A program made the position numbers and the translations under genes. Source: Anoplolepis gracilipes (Eukaryota; Arthropoda; Insecta; Hymenoptera; Formicidae). Taken from it: a DNA stretch of 64,000 bases. The stretch is taken from NCBI RefSeq assembly GCF_047496725.1, contig NC_132980.1, forward strand, positions 2,959,001 through 3,023,000, written 5' to 3'. Positions within the stretch are counted from its first letter, which is position 1. Each line of letters starts with the position of its first letter. This document shows, piece after piece, positions 44,713-56,793 of this stretch. Below the pieces are notes generated by a model that did not search any database, was not told where the DNA came from, and saw only the letters and a list, made by a program, of their open reading frames with translations.

Positions 44713-46915
44713 TTTCCGCCCGCCTTCGACATTAATTCTGTCGAATGAACTGTGTTGGGGTCCGTAGGCAAAACACACATCTTTGCTACGGGTCGTTTAT
44801 AGGTAGACGTGGCTGTTCTCACGGTGACAACTCTCGTGTGTCCGTTGGGTCCCGGGTGCAAGTGAATTACTCGAGCTAAGGGCCATTTTCCTGGCGGATA
44901 ACGCTCATTGGTGATCAAAACCATTGTTCCTTTCTTAATCTCGTTGGACGGGTGATGTCACTTGGAAATAGCTTGGTATCGTTGAAGACACTCTGTCGAC
45001 CATCTTGACCAGAAGTGGTCCACCTTTTGTCTGAGGAGCTGCCAACGCGAGAGCTTGGAGATCTTCTCTGTTGACAAGTCGGGCTCTGGAAGGGTTGTAG
45101 GCGGTTCACCTATCAGGAAATGTCCGGGGGTTAGGGCTGTGTAATCCGTGACATCATCTGACAGTGGACATAGTGGTCTCGAATTTAGTACTGCTTCTAT
45201 CTGTACTATTATGGTTGTCAACTCCTCATAGGTCAAAATGGTGTCCTTTAACACCCGATTCAGGTGATACTTCGTGGACTTCACAGCCGCCTCCCACTTT
45301 CCTCCGAAATGGGGGGGGCTGATGGGGAGTTGAATATCCACTTGGTATTATTACGTGAGAGAAGTGAAGCAAGTAGCTGTAACTCCTTTGAAGATGAATC
45401 AAATTGTTCTCTTAATTCGGCATCGCCGCCCACAAAATTCGTTCCGCAGTCAGATTGAAGAGTGGCACAAATTCCTCTTCTTCCCGTGAAGCGCTTATAG
45501 ACGGCAATGAAGGCTTCTGTCGTGTAATCAGTAACGACCTCTAGATGCACGGCTGAAGTTGTAAGACACACAAACACAGCCAGATAGCCTTTGTAGGTGC
45601 GTGCCGCCCGCCTTCTCTAAGTCTTCAACATTATGGGGCCGGCATAATCGAGTCCTGAATTAAAAAAGAGTCGGGCGTTACTCGCGCAGATGGTAATTGG
45701 CCCATCAATTGTAGAGCTCGTAGACCTTGGTAACGCATCGTCCGCATTTTACAATTTGCAATCTTACAGGCGCCCTTCCTTCTATGATCCAATACGTTCT
45801 CCGTATAAAGTTCAAAGTCACCTGAGTCCCCCCGTGGAGCATCCTCTTGTGTGCTTCATCAATGATCAAAGTGCTAAGGAGCGACCTCCTTGGTAGTATG
45901 AACGGATGTTTGGTATCAAAATCGATCTTGGCGTTATAGAGACGCCCTCCCACTCGGAGAAGGCCTTCGTTGTCTAAAAATGGAGTGAGTCGCACCAATG
46001 GATTTGACTTAGGTAGCCGATCGTTCCTCGATATGATGCTAATCTCATAGGAGAAAATGCTTGTTGAATCTCTCGTATCCAGAATTTGCTACTTTGTTGT
46101 ATCTCCGAAGGCGTTAATGGGTTTTTCACAGGTGATGAATTTGATATTCGTCGAAGACATGTGACGAACCTTCTGCAGACTGCTGTGACGCGGAGCAATT
46201 TTGCGAGAGAAGAGTACTTGTGCACTAACTCCCAGTAAGGAATTTGCCTGGAGACTGCGGCCATAACATTTTTTGTTCGCTCTTCCAAATCAACAGGTTC
46301 AGTCAGTTTGGGTCCTCCTATAGGCCAGGATGACTGTGGCTCGGACAGCCAGCTAGGACTGTTCCACCATAATTTGTGTTGGGCTAAGTATGCTGGTGTC
46401 AGGCCTCGAGATGCGCAATCTGTAGGGTTTTCTTTGCCCGATATAAAACGCAATGTGGCGTTCGGTAGTAGTTCTTGTACGGCTGAAACACGATTGCACA
46501 CAAACTCTTTCCATCAAGCTGGATGACCGGCTAACCAAGTAAGCGTCACGGAAAAGTTGGACCAACAAGTCACTGACGGGTTTGTGAGTTCAAGTGCTTG
46601 CAGGGTCTTTGTCATTAATCGCGCCAGAAGTAGTGCAGCAGTAAGCTCAAGTCGTGGAATTGAGATTCGCTTAATTGGTGTCACTTTAGTCTTGGAACAT
46701 ACTATTCTTGTAACAAATCTTCCGTCGTCGTCAGGGACTCGTGCATAGCTGCCATCGCCAGTTGTGAGGCGTCCGAAAACCCGTGTATTTCTGCCATGGG
46801 AGTGGAACGTACGTTACCGAGCCATCTCGGTATGGATTCGAGTTCACGTAGCTACCTTCGAAAATCCGTCCATCTATTAATAAGATCAGGATGGGACGAC
46901 CCCCTTCCACCAGAA
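44673..46915 (-). pseudogene. BEL/Pao retrotransposon pol, 5'-truncated and frameshifted
   Basis: Reading down the minus strand: RNase H-type text IPRWLGNVRSTPMAEIHGFS (about 46820), then RISIPRLELTAALLLARLM, then FISGKENPTDCASRGLTP (46.4 kb), FLDNEGLLRVGGRLYNAKID and the integrase zinc region with AHKRMLHGGTQVTLNFIRRT (45.8 kb), the integrase core (FVCLTTSAVHLEVVTDYTTE, LQSDCGTNFVGG, 45.5 kb), PPHFGGKWEAAVKSTKYHLN with ALTPGHFLIGEPP (45.2 kb), and the C-terminal DUF5641-like PPGKWPLARVIHLHPGPNG (44.9 kb). The order is that of BEL/Pao. At least four frame changes break it. Reverse transcriptase and gag are missing; the 5' edge lies near 46915. Confidence 0.9.
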
Positions 46916-47021
46916 TACGCGGAATAATATTTTATACGGAATAATATTTTTTGAATTCGTTATTTTATATTATGGTATGTATTAACATATTTATTATTAA
47001 CTTTTATCATTATAATATATA

Positions 47022-47462
47022 CAGGGTGTCCGGTAATAACCGCCCCACCGCTCATATACAGGTAGAACAGGTCAAACTGAATAGAAAAGTCCTCACCATT
47101 TTTCGATTTTCAAAATAATTATCGAGAAATTAATTAAAAAAAGATCGGCGAATCCGCGCGAGTAAAGCGCGCGCGGCGAGAAGGCCGTCCCACCGCTACG
47201 CGGTTACTAGGCGCGCTACTCATACGCATCCATTTTCAGTCGTAGACCGCTCCTCCTATCATTTAATGAGCGCCTAGTAACCGCGTAGCAGTAAGATGGG
47301 CCTTCTCGCCGCGCGCTTGTACTCGCCCAGATTTGTCAATATTTGTTAATTAATTTCTCGATAATTATTTCGAAAATCGAAAAATGGTAGAGGACTTTTC
47401 TACTCAGTTTGACCTGCTCTACCTATATATGAGCGGTGAGGCGGTTATTATCGGACACCCTG
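47022..47462. mobile_element. TA-flanked palindromic MITE, CAGGGTGTCCGGTAATAACC ends
   Basis: The right end GGTTATTATCGGACACCCTG mirrors the left (one base differs). The mirror continues through GCCCCACCGCTCATATA, AACTGAATAGAAAAGTCCT and CGGTTACTAGGCGCG. It is related to the 32820 element, with a shared AAAAGTCCT..CGATTTTC and CGCGGTTACTA core. The flanks are mirrored too (ATTAACTTTTATCATTATAA outside both ends), so it sits in the loop of an older palindrome. Confidence 0.88.
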
Positions 47463-48007
47463 TATACATATATATTATAATGATAAAAGTTAATATATAT
47501 ATACATATATATTATAATGATAAAAGTTAATAATAAATATGTTAATACATATCATGTATAAAATAGTTAATAATAATTTTAATAATTTTTTAATAAAATG
47601 TTTATTTTGTTTTTGTATGCATATTGTATTGCATATATTTACTTGCAACCTTTAACGTTAATGAATGAAAGAAAAGAAATTAATACGTTGTGAACTGAAA
47701 GATAATTAAATATAATTGTGAACACAGATTGGATATTATGTATTTTTTAGAAGATTAATATTAATATATTGATTACTTTCTAAATGTAATATTGAATATC
47801 TGAATAGACATAAAGGAAACAATGTTAATTTGTGTATGTTTTAGCTTGAAAAGAAATAATCTTATTACTATTTTATTTTTTAATGTGGAAACTCAATCAC
47901 ACTTAAATTAGAAACACAATATTAAACTTACAAATGTAAAACAATATGACAATACTCAATTTCTTAGTGAAAAGAAATGAAATATACAAGAAATACATAG
48001 ATATATA

Positions 48008-48409
48008 CAGGGTGTCCCGAAATGACCGGTAAATATTTTAATGGCAGGTTCTTTAAAACATTTTAAGGCGAAAAATTTAATACAAAAATGTCGAGGCTAT
48101 AATAGTTTTCAAATTAAAAAGATTTAAAGATCACGAATGACAGGACTAGAATTTCACGCGCTCAGGTACGGCAAAATAACAAATGATAAAAGAATTAGAT
48201 AAATTAGATAAATTCATAGAAGCACTTTTATTACTTGTTATTTTGCTGTACCTGAGCGCGCGAAATTCTAGTCCTGTCATTCGTGATCTTTAAATCTTTC
48301 TAATTTGAAAACTATTATAGCCTCGACATTTTTGTATTAAACTTTTTATTTTAAAATGTTCTAAAGAACCTGCCATTAGAATATTTACCGGTCATTTCGG
48401 GACATCCTG
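48008..48409. mobile_element. TA-flanked palindromic MITE, CAGGGTGTCCCGAAATGACC ends
   Basis: The right end GGTCATTTCGGGACATCCTG mirrors the left, and the arms extend for about 190 bp each (GGTAAATATTTTAATGGCAGG and GACTAGAATTTCACGCGCTC in both orientations). A recent copy judging by arm identity. Confidence 0.9.
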
Positions 48410-49229
48410 TATATGTGAATCAATATAAATCAAAACTTATTATAATATTATTTCTTAATGAAATGAGACGAAACATACAGAAATATGTACACACAATTAA
48501 AAATAGTTGAATTAAAGAATTAAGTCTTAGCATAAATAACTATCAAAATACATTACCGAAAGAAAGTAATCCTGTCACATCTATATTGAGATATACCAAA
48601 ATTAATGAGCTTCAAACTTCAATTCTCAAAAATTATCAATACGATAGTTGATCGTTCTTTCAATTGACTCGTTTTACTTGTAGCTTTCTGAATAATTCAT
48701 GCAGGTAGGGTTCTGAACAATTTTTGTATTTTTGGCTCTAAAGCGTGTTACCAGTTAACACTTATTAAACATGCGTCCACGTTCGCTTTATCTGGCTATT
48801 CACTAAAATCGTGAATTATGCTGTGAAGCACCTATGTGCGTAAAGCATCTGTATGCTGTAAGCACCTGTGTCCTGAAAGCACCTGTATTTTATACAAAAC
48901 TTTTCGTAAGAGATCTTAAATTGTTTCAACACGCGACTTTCTCGTCAAACGTTCGTAACTAAGCAACACGGACCAGCGGATAAACATCACCTCAAAGCGA
49001 TGTTCTCTTTTCTTCATTAGCGGCATTGACAACTCTATTAACGACATAGTGGCTCCGTGTTTATCAAATCAGCTTGATTATTACCAAAATCAGCTTTGTG
49101 ACAAGCTAAATGGTAATTAAAAATAAATTGAACAATATTTGTCAATAATAATGTAGTAGACAGCTAAAATTTGTAATATAATTTTTAATTATTTTCTTTA
49201 TTGTAATAAATTTATATATATAATATTTA
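48410..49229. other. Spacer with degenerate 17-bp repeats
   Basis: Between about 48823 and 48893 a degenerate unit like TGTAAGCACCTGTGTCC is repeated about four times. Otherwise AT-rich with no recognised gene. Confidence 0.5.
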
Positions 49230-49376
49230 AGTAAATAATAAAGAGGCAATAGGAGCGAGGAGATGTGAACATAAAATTATAAGTTTTTTATATATAGATG
49301 ATATGTCGCAATTGTATTGACATTAAGTACATTAGTAACATTCTATAGAATGACGGAAATTATAATAAAGATTTGA

Positions 49377-49408
49377 ACGTTTCGATTCATGTTTTGAATC
49401 CTCTTCAG
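49377..49408 (-). ncRNA. Hammerhead-like core in left Penelope copy
   Basis: Minus strand: CUGAAGA, stem II GAUUC-AAAACAU-GAAUC, then GAAACG. Both conserved core boxes and a 5-bp stem II. I could not place stems I and III with confidence. Confidence 0.5.
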
Positions 49409-49957
49409 CATAATATATAAATTAAATAAATGAATTATAAATAAAAACGAAATTAATGATAAAACATCGCATAATAAAGGCGTAAGACATGTGTGAACAT
49501 AAAATCCGTGATCGTATTCGCATGATTAAAAGGATCACTGCCTCAGAACCGCTGTACATATTTATCGCATGTTGGTTGTATAAATTACATATATATAAAA
49601 CGATCCAACTTGTTCGGCTCTTTTATTGTACGGCTTGCATAATAATCCCGCGAGGCAATTCTCCGAGGTTTCCAGACCGAGGGAGGTATGCAGTTAGATT
49701 GAAGGGTTAAGTCTGTATTAATAAAATGAGTATAATAAATACCTGTTTATAATAAAGTAATTTACCGTTAGTTTGTGTATACTGGTGGTGACTCAGAAAA
49801 AGCTTACAGGATATGCACTCCGTTTGTGTGTTGTTGAATCTATGGTATATATATCGCGACAACTGATGTTTAACGTGTGGTTATGCCGATGGTACAGATG
49901 GTAATGAGCTCAAGGGCGAAAAATACATTTAAGATGGAAAGAGTTAGATAGGTGACA

Positions 49958-51218
49958 TTAGATCTTAGGCAGTTTGTTTATTATATCATCGTAAATAGCT
50001 GGCAAACATTCTATATCTGTTTGTAGATTTATGCTATTTATTTGTCGTTTAATGTATAACATTTCAGATATCAGTCTTTTTGTGTAAAAGGGCTCGTTGT
50101 CTAGTATTTGTGCATTGTCCCAATCAAAGTCATGATTGTATGTTAGGCGGTGATCAGTGATCACTGATTTGTTGTTATTGGGCTTCATTATGTTGGTCTT
50201 ATGTTCTTTTATCCTAGTATTCAGCTTTCTGCCCGTTTGACCAACATAAGAAGCGTCGCAATTTAGACAATTAATTTTGTATATCACGTTGGTTTTCATG
50301 GGACTGGGGATAGGATCTTTGTGTGTCTTAATAAATTTGTTGTTTTTGTTTATACTATAGTAGGCTAATCTGATGTCGACATCTTTTAAAGCATTCTTTA
50401 TTTTATCAGGTACTGTATGCAAATATGGAATTGTGAAATATGAGTTATTATTGGGTGTTTGTAATTTTCTGTCGGATGGTCTATTGTTAATTAAAAACTT
50501 TATGCGGTTGTTAATTGTTCTAAATATAAAATCGGTTGGATAGGAGTTGTCCAGTAAAATCTTTATTATAAATTGGATATTCTTTTCATGAAACGTGGGA
50601 TGTGATAATAAGAATACTCTATCAACTAAGCCTATTACAGTGCCTCTTTTTTGGTTGTTAGGATGTTGGGAAATTGAGATATCTACCCGAGAATGTGTTC
50701 TTATGGTACCAGTCAAATATTAGATGGTTATTAATTAAAATGAGTGTTAGGTCTAAAAAGTTAATCTTGTTGTGGTCATTTTTTTCTACAATGAACTGTA
50801 CTCTGTTATGGAAAGAATTAAAAATTGTCAATGTCTCGTCAATAAATTTTGGAGGTACCGATATTAATATGTCGTCCACGTATCTGAAATAAATGGGAGG
50901 GGTAAAATTCAATAACGTCAATGCTTTCTCCTCTATGTCTTGTAGGACTATGTCGGCGATGATCGGAGAGAGTGGGGAGCCCATTGGTGTGCCAAAAGTT
51001 TGTTGATAAAATTTGTTATGGAAGACAAAGTATGTAGAGTTTAAGACTGGGTTTATTGCTGTTAAAAATTCTGATTCTGGGATGTTGCAATTATTTGTGA
51101 TATATTGCCATCTCTTTGATATGCTTTCTACTGCTAAATTGATCGGGATGTTAGTGAACAATGAGATTACATCTAGTGAAAACAACTCATAATCATTATC
51201 AATATAAAGAATATCCAA
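49958..51218 (-). pseudogene. Penelope-like reverse transcriptase plus GIY-YIG endonuclease, one frameshift
   Basis: The first frame (50658-51218) has FSLDVISLFTNIP (RT motif A), GTPMGSPLSPIIADI (motif B) and YFRYVDDILI (motif C, catalytic YVDD). The second frame (49958-50716) continues after a frame change around SGRYLNF with KRGTVIGLVDRVFLLSHPTF and then the nuclease: VIYKINCLNCDASYVGQTGR, LNTRIKEHKTN. This order is diagnostic for Penelope-like elements. The N-terminal part of RT is missing (5' truncation at the dimer junction), and the frameshift near 50690 prevents a single product. An otherwise well-preserved copy. Confidence 0.92.
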
Positions 51219-51368
51219 TTTATAATAAAGATTTTACTGGACAACTCCTATCCAACCGATTTTATATTTAGAACAATTAACAACCGCATAAAGTTTTTAA
51301 TTAACAATAGACCATCCGACAGAAAATTACAAACACCCAATAATAACTCATATTTCACAATTCCATAT

Positions 51369-51833
51369 TTGCATACAGTAACTGATAAAATAAAGAATGC
51401 TCTAAAAGATGTCGACATCAGATTAGCCTACTATAGTATAAACAAAAACAACAAATTTATTAAGACACACAAAGATCCTATCCCTAGTCCCATGAAAACC
51501 AACGTGGTATACAAAATTAATTGTCTAAATTGCGACGCTTCTTATGTTGGTCAAACGGGCAGAAAGCTGAATACTAGAATAAAAGAACATAAGACCAACA
51601 TAATGAAGCCCAATAACAACAAATCAGTGATCACTGATCACCGCCTAACATACAATCATGACTTTGATTGGGACAATGCACAAATACTAGACAACGAGCC
51701 CTTTTACACAAAAAGACTGATATCTGAAATGTTATACATTAAACGACAAATAAATAGCATAAATCTACAAACAGATATAGAATGTTTGCCAGCTATTTAC
51801 GATGATATAATAAACAAACTGCCTAAGATCTAA
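51369..51833 (+). pseudogene. Penelope-like GIY-YIG endonuclease domain, 5'-truncated copy
   Basis: The 154-codon frame is almost identical to the end of the minus-strand copy, including NVVYKINCLNCDASYVGQTG and ending INKLPKI. It lacks the reverse transcriptase altogether, so it is a truncated insertion or inverted partial copy, not an independent gene. Confidence 0.9.
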
Positions 51834-52382
51834 TGTCACCTATTTAACTCTTTCCATCTTAAATGTATTTTTCGCCCTTGAGCTCATTACCATCTGTACC
51901 ATCGGCATAACCACACGTTAAACATCAGTTGTCGCGATATATATACTATAGATTCAACAACACACAAACGGAGTGCATATCCTGTAAGCTTTTTCTGAGT
52001 CACCACCAGTATACACAAACTAACGATAAATTACTTTATTACAAACAGGTATTTATTATACTCATTTTATTAATACAGACTTAACCCCTCAATCTAACTG
52101 CATACCTCCCTCGGTCTGGAAACCTCGGAGAATTGCCTCGCGGGATTATTATGCAAGCCGTACAATAAAAGAGCCGAACAAGTTGGATCGTTTTATATAT
52201 ATGTAATTTATACAACCAACATGCGATAAATATGTACAGCGGTTCTGAGGCAGTGATCCTTTTAATCATGCGAATACGATCACGGATTTTATGTTCACAC
52301 ATGTCTTACGCCTTTATTATGCGATGTTTTATCATTAATTTCGTTTTTATTTATAATTCATTTATTTAATTTATATATTATG

Positions 52383-52414
52383 CTGAAGAGGATTCAAAAC
52401 ATGAATCGAAACGT
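52383..52414 (+). ncRNA. Hammerhead-like core in right Penelope copy
   Basis: Mirror image of the motif at 49377: CUGAAGA, GAUUC-loop-GAAUC, GAAACG. Same limits apply. Confidence 0.5.
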
Positions 52415-52564
52415 TCAAATCTTTATTATAATTTCCGTCATTCTATAGAATGTTACTAATGTACTTAATGTCAATACAATTGCGACATATCATCTATATA
52501 TAAAAAACTTATAATTATATGTTCACATCTCCTCGCTCCTATTGCCTCTTTATTATTTACTTAT

Positions 52565-52917
52565 TTATTAATCGGAGCTCTTTATATAATTTTATTATAT
52601 AATATTTATATTTATAAATATTCATATTATATAATATTGTACTGGAAGGTTTGTTAGTTAAGCGACCAAACTGACAGAATTAAGCCTTATTCATTTATTA
52701 AATGCTAAAACAAGCTTTGGTTTAGGTCTTTTTCTAAAACGTATAAATTAACAATTTTGCGTAAGAATTTGCCATAATACAGTATTAAGAAACTTGTGTA
52801 ATTATTGAGTTATTTAAAGATTTTTATGTGTTGGCATTTATCTTACTCTAAACGAAAGAGCGCAAGTAAAACGTACCTTTCAAGAGGTTATAAAATTAAA
52901 GAATTATTTGTTAAACG
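52565..52917. other. AT-rich spacer; nothing recognised
   Basis: No gene, repeat border or fold seen here. Confidence 0.45.
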
Positions 52918-53798
52918 TCACAAGCACGTCTCGGACTAGCTCGTCGGTTCCAGGGTTCGGGAGAAGGGGAAGACTCCAATTGACAAGACCGGGTTTTCGT
53001 ATAACAGCGGTTTATTTACTGGGAGTATTTACATGTGGTTGGGTCGTGTGCTTTATACATGTGTAGTTGTGTGATGTGTGTATGTGAGTGCAAGCGGGAT
53101 GGGGTTGGCAAGCGGTATGTGTGCTTACAAGCTAAGCGTGCGGTTATTTACAGGCTAGGCGTGCGGTTCTTTACAAGCTAGGCAAGCGGCTAACCATAAG
53201 CTAGGCGGCGCGAGGTTGCGAGCGGGTCGCAGCACATGCAAGTTCCTACGAGCTAGGCGGGTGCGCAACGATTCGCGGTGCAACGCGACTATATACAAAC
53301 TGGACGAGTCGCCGCAGGGTACGATTATCGCGTCGCGGTTATTCGTAAGCGGGCCGCCGGGGCGGCGATCAGACGCGCTGCCGTCGACCGCCGGGAACAC
53401 CCGGCAGGAGAAGAGAACACCTTTCTCCCGGATCGACGGTTGGCTGGGATCGCGACCGCCGGGAACACTCGGCAGAAGGAGAGCATACCCTCTTCCCGGA
53501 TCGACGGTCAGGAACTGGGAGAGAGAATCGAATCTAGCTGTTGGCTTTGCTTCGGAGCTTAGCTCTGAGGCTCTTGCCCGGCCGGACTCAGGATCAGGAC
53601 AGGTGTCTGGTCGTCGGTCGGTCGGGTTTATATACCCGGGAGCCTTCCCTCTCTCTCACTTCATTCGAAAGAGAGGGGGATCCCCGTGGCGTGCGCGATG
53701 GTGGTTTTGCGCGGTGAGGTGCTCATAGGCGCCAAGTCTCACGAATTTGGGGGCGGGTGTTCAGCCCCCGAGACCGCTAGTGACGGCGTGTCGTCACA
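52918..53798 (-). mobile_element. Probable solo LTR (minus orientation)
   Basis: A GC-rich block unlike its AT-rich surroundings. On the minus strand it starts near TGTGACGACACGCCGTCA, has a TATA box (GGGTATATAAACCC at about 53619-53633), and further on an AATAAA (CCAGTAAATAAACCGC near 53010), ending near GACGTGCTTGTGACG. TG start, TATA then AATAAA in one direction is the plan of an LTR. No internal region or second LTR is found, and no target duplication could be fixed. Internal short repeats (CAAGCTAGGC, CGACCGCCGGGAACAC) occur. The two overlapping plus-strand frames are GC artefacts. Confidence 0.5.
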
Positions 53799-54356
53799 CA
53801 CTGATAACCTCTCATTACTTACCGGTTTTTATTTTGCGTGCATCTTCTTGTGAAACATACGTTTTATATATTTTATTTGTTTCAGCATCTTGTAAGGAAA
53901 TTAATTCTTTATCCATTTTTATTGAATATTGAAACTTGGTGCACAGCACAAGTGCACAGCATTTGAGGAATGTATTTTGACTTTATAAACGCTATAAGCA
54001 TATCGTGCTTCACCTCGAGATCATGAGCATGAGTTTGCGGAAATGATGACATCACAACGTACAAACAATGACGTCATCGCCATTTTGTTGGCGCTATAAA
54101 GCGGTTCCACGAACGGCTTTAGCGCCCTCATAACACCAAAAGTGTGTTCTCTGAACGCACCCATAGATGTCTATGGTTTTCATACATATATATAGTGCGT
54201 TTGAAAATAAGTTTGGTTGGTGTTGGAAAAAAAGATAAAATTGGCAGTATTAAAAACTCCCAGTACTGCGTTTCGTTTCTCCTACTGGGATCACTAGGAT
54301 TGTATTGTACCGTATGTACGATATATGAAAGTCTTGCAATTACATTAATTATTATT
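53799..54356. other. Spacer and presumed 5' part of the Harbinger element
   Basis: No gene recognised. GTTCTCTGAACGCACCC and ATAGATGTCTATGG near 54140-54175 are small inverted motifs, possibly subterminal to the Harbinger element, but I found no matching right terminus. Confidence 0.4.
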
Positions 54357-55679
54357 ATGGAACAACATATTTTACTCGAAAACATAATTTTTGAATCTTC
54401 GAGTAGTTCCTCTTCTTCAGATAGTGATGATAATAATGAAGAATTACAAAATATTTTATTCAAAAATAGAGGTAATAACAATAATAGAGGTGAAAGGAGA
54501 ATAGTACAAAAAATAACAGATTATTCGGAAAATATTGTTACCAGATATACAAATATTGAATTTAAATCATATTTTAGGTAAATCATGTCACTTTATTATA
54601 ATTATAGCATTATTAATATAAAACATACGTTCGTGTTAATAATAATATATATGATGTTATTTGTTTTACAGGATGGAGCGTAATACTTTTTATTTTTTAT
54701 TACATTTAATTGGATCCAAATTAGAAAACCTTCCATTCATCGGAAGAGAACCAATTAATCCAACAAAACAGCTATTAATAGCTATTTATGTTTGGACAAT
54801 ACCAGATTCTTATCGCTCCATATGTGAAAGATTTGGTGTTGCCAGATCAACTGCATGGTTTAGCGTCAAAAGGGTTGTTCGAGCATTGTACAGTCTTCGA
54901 AGTGGTTTCATCAGATGGCCTAATTATTAAGAAGCTGAAACAACATAGACAAACATGCAGAGATTGTATGGATTTCCAAAAGTTCTAGGTATCATTGATG
55001 GGACACATATAAACATTGCTCGACCAAAAAGAGATGCTAATACTTATATTAACAGAAAAGACAGATTCTCCATGCAATTACAAGTAAGGAAAAATAATAT
55101 TTTTTTCAATTAAATATACTAATTTTAAGAAATAGTAAATATTATAAATTCTATTAACGTAAACTGAATGAACAATATGTAGAAACAGCAAACTGTTTGT
55201 TAAGAATAACTATATTTTCTTTCTAGGTAATCTGTAAACATGATTTGTCTTTCATTCATGCCTTTGCTGGAATGCCAGGTTATATGCATGACATGCGAGT
55301 GTTTCTTTATTCTGAAGTACAACAATATTGTACTCCAGAATTTTTCTCTGAAGACAGTCATTTATTGGGCGATGGAGCGTATAGTATACAAAAAAATGTC
55401 ATGGTACCATTCTATGATAATGGTCATTTAACTAGGAGACAGAAAGAATTTAATCGTAATTTGTCATCTGCCGAACAATCATAGAAAGAGCAATCCGATT
55501 ATTGAAAGGACGATGGCGTTATTTATTGGATAAGTTGCAATGAAATCCCTATTGTTGTGCCTGAAATGTTACACGAAATAGAACCGTTAGCTGTCACTAA
55601 TGAATTGAGAGAAGAAGGAAATGTCAAAAGAAATCGATTAATGGAAATAATTGCAAATAATAATTTTCAAGAGAGGAAT
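54357..55679 (+). pseudogene. PIF/Harbinger (HARBI1-like) nuclease, three exons, broken
   Basis: Exon 1 (54357-54577) begins MEQHILLENIIFE with a Ser/Asp-rich stretch. Exon 2 (54672-55083) reads MERNTFYFLLHLIG, then the helix-turn-helix-like SICERFGVARSTAWFSVKRV, then VLGIIDGTHINIARPKRDA (first Asp). Exon 3 (from 55227) has AFAGMPGYMHDMRVF (second Asp), HLLGDGAYSIQKNVMVPFYD and ERAIRLLKGRW-like text. Splice joins are in phase with GTAAAT and GTAAGG donors. Breaks: TAA at 54928 and TAG soon after, a stop/frameshift near 55482, and another before NEIPIVVPEMLHEIEPL. The C-terminus ends FQERN and TAG. In the family this DDE nuclease works with a separate Myb-like protein, not seen here. Confidence 0.88.
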
Positions 55680-55697
55680 TAGTTTTGTATGTATATG

Positions 55698-55734
55698 TAG
55701 TGTGTGTGTGTGGGTGCGTGCGTGCGTGCGTGGG

Positions 55735-55782
<48 letters not shown>

Positions 55783-55790
55783 TGTACAAA
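55698..55790. repeat. (GTGC)n microsatellite
   Basis: GT run followed by about 18 GTGC units with two GTGG interruptions, just after the Harbinger stop codon. Confidence 0.95.
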
Positions 55791-56575
55791 TATAAATATT
55801 TGTAAATTATATTAATTTTTATATAGCATTCTTTAAAATGTATGACAAAGAAATAAAAAAAAATGAATCAATATCTTAATATTTATTATTAATTTTTATT
55901 ATATTTAATTATAAATAACAAATAAAGAATTTGAACATTTTAATAAGCAATAGTATGCTAAAGAACCAACACATCTTGTAAATAAAAAACAAATTATTAC
56001 ATTTCGACTTGTAGTAGATATGTAGGAACTAGATTATTTGACAAATAAATACAATATTTTTTATAATAATAAAAAGAAATAAATAATAAAATTAATGAAA
56101 AAAATAAATAAAAAAAACAGTCAATTAACTTACTTTAGTAATCTATCACAACACTATTAATAATTATATAATAATAGAATTATTAATAATATCACAATCT
56201 GAGTAGATTTATAATTTGTTTAAATAAAAAATAATATTTAAAGTTTAATTACTATCTTATCAAGCGACGCGGTAGCGTCGCGACGCCAAAACAGAAAAAA
56301 ACATTAACCGAAAATATTAACCGAGAGTTGAGAGTCACTGCGCGACGCTACTAAGGCTTATTTTAGAATTTCGCGTTTCATAAACTTTATGATTAAAATT
56401 TGATTAAAATTTTTCAACAACTAAAACCGTAAACAAAAATCTAACGGCACTTTTATTATGTAATATTGACACAATCTTTCAATTGCGACCAGTCCGAATA
56501 AGATTGGTGCAGTCAATTTTGAAATATTCGCATCGTAAATCAGAAATGTGATATTTCGGGTTCGATTATTTTTCA
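55791..56575. other. AT-rich spacer with a GC-rich patch
   Basis: No gene. At 56265-56350 a GC-richer stretch (AAGCGACGCGGTAGCGTCGC, later CTGCGCGACGCTACTAAGGC) forms a loose inverted pair and may be a small element. The sequence up to 56575 is outside the P element. Confidence 0.45.
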
Positions 56576-56793
56576 GTCATCACCATTGACGTATTAATAT
56601 CTGAACGGAGCATAAAAAATCAATTTTTATGGCAAGGGGACTGACATTAGCGGGACGGGGGATCGGCCATATTGTCTGGCGACATTTTGACGCCTTATTT
56701 GAAATATGTATGATATTATTTCTATTTCTAATGCATCAGAATAGGATTTTATCTGAAAGTTAATTAAATGATTGAATGCAATTTTGCAGTATA

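Larger units (their letters stand above)
49230..52564. mobile_element. Two Penelope-like elements joined head to head (inverted dimer)
   Basis: The left half (49230 to about 51217) is a minus-strand copy with reverse transcriptase and GIY-YIG endonuclease; the right half (about 51205-52564) is a plus-strand, 5'-truncated copy of its 3' portion. Both outward-facing 3' ends read alike (AGGAGATGTGAACATA inverted as TATGTTCACATCTCCT; the last shared text is TAAGTAAATAATAAAG). The junction is near 51205-51217. Penelope-like elements are known for 5' truncation, inverted partial copies and hammerhead-bearing ends; both arms carry a hammerhead-type core. Confidence 0.88.

Noticed and set aside
49489..49710. 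Frame beginning MCEHKIRDRIRMIKR, found on both Penelope arms
   Set aside because: Antisense to the 3' untranslated part of the Penelope-like element and duplicated only because the arms are inverted copies.
53216..53728. 170-codon plus-strand frame rich in Arg, Ser and Gly
   Set aside because: Long only because the block is GC-rich; the other strand has the TATA/AATAAA order of an LTR, and the protein has no recognisable motif.
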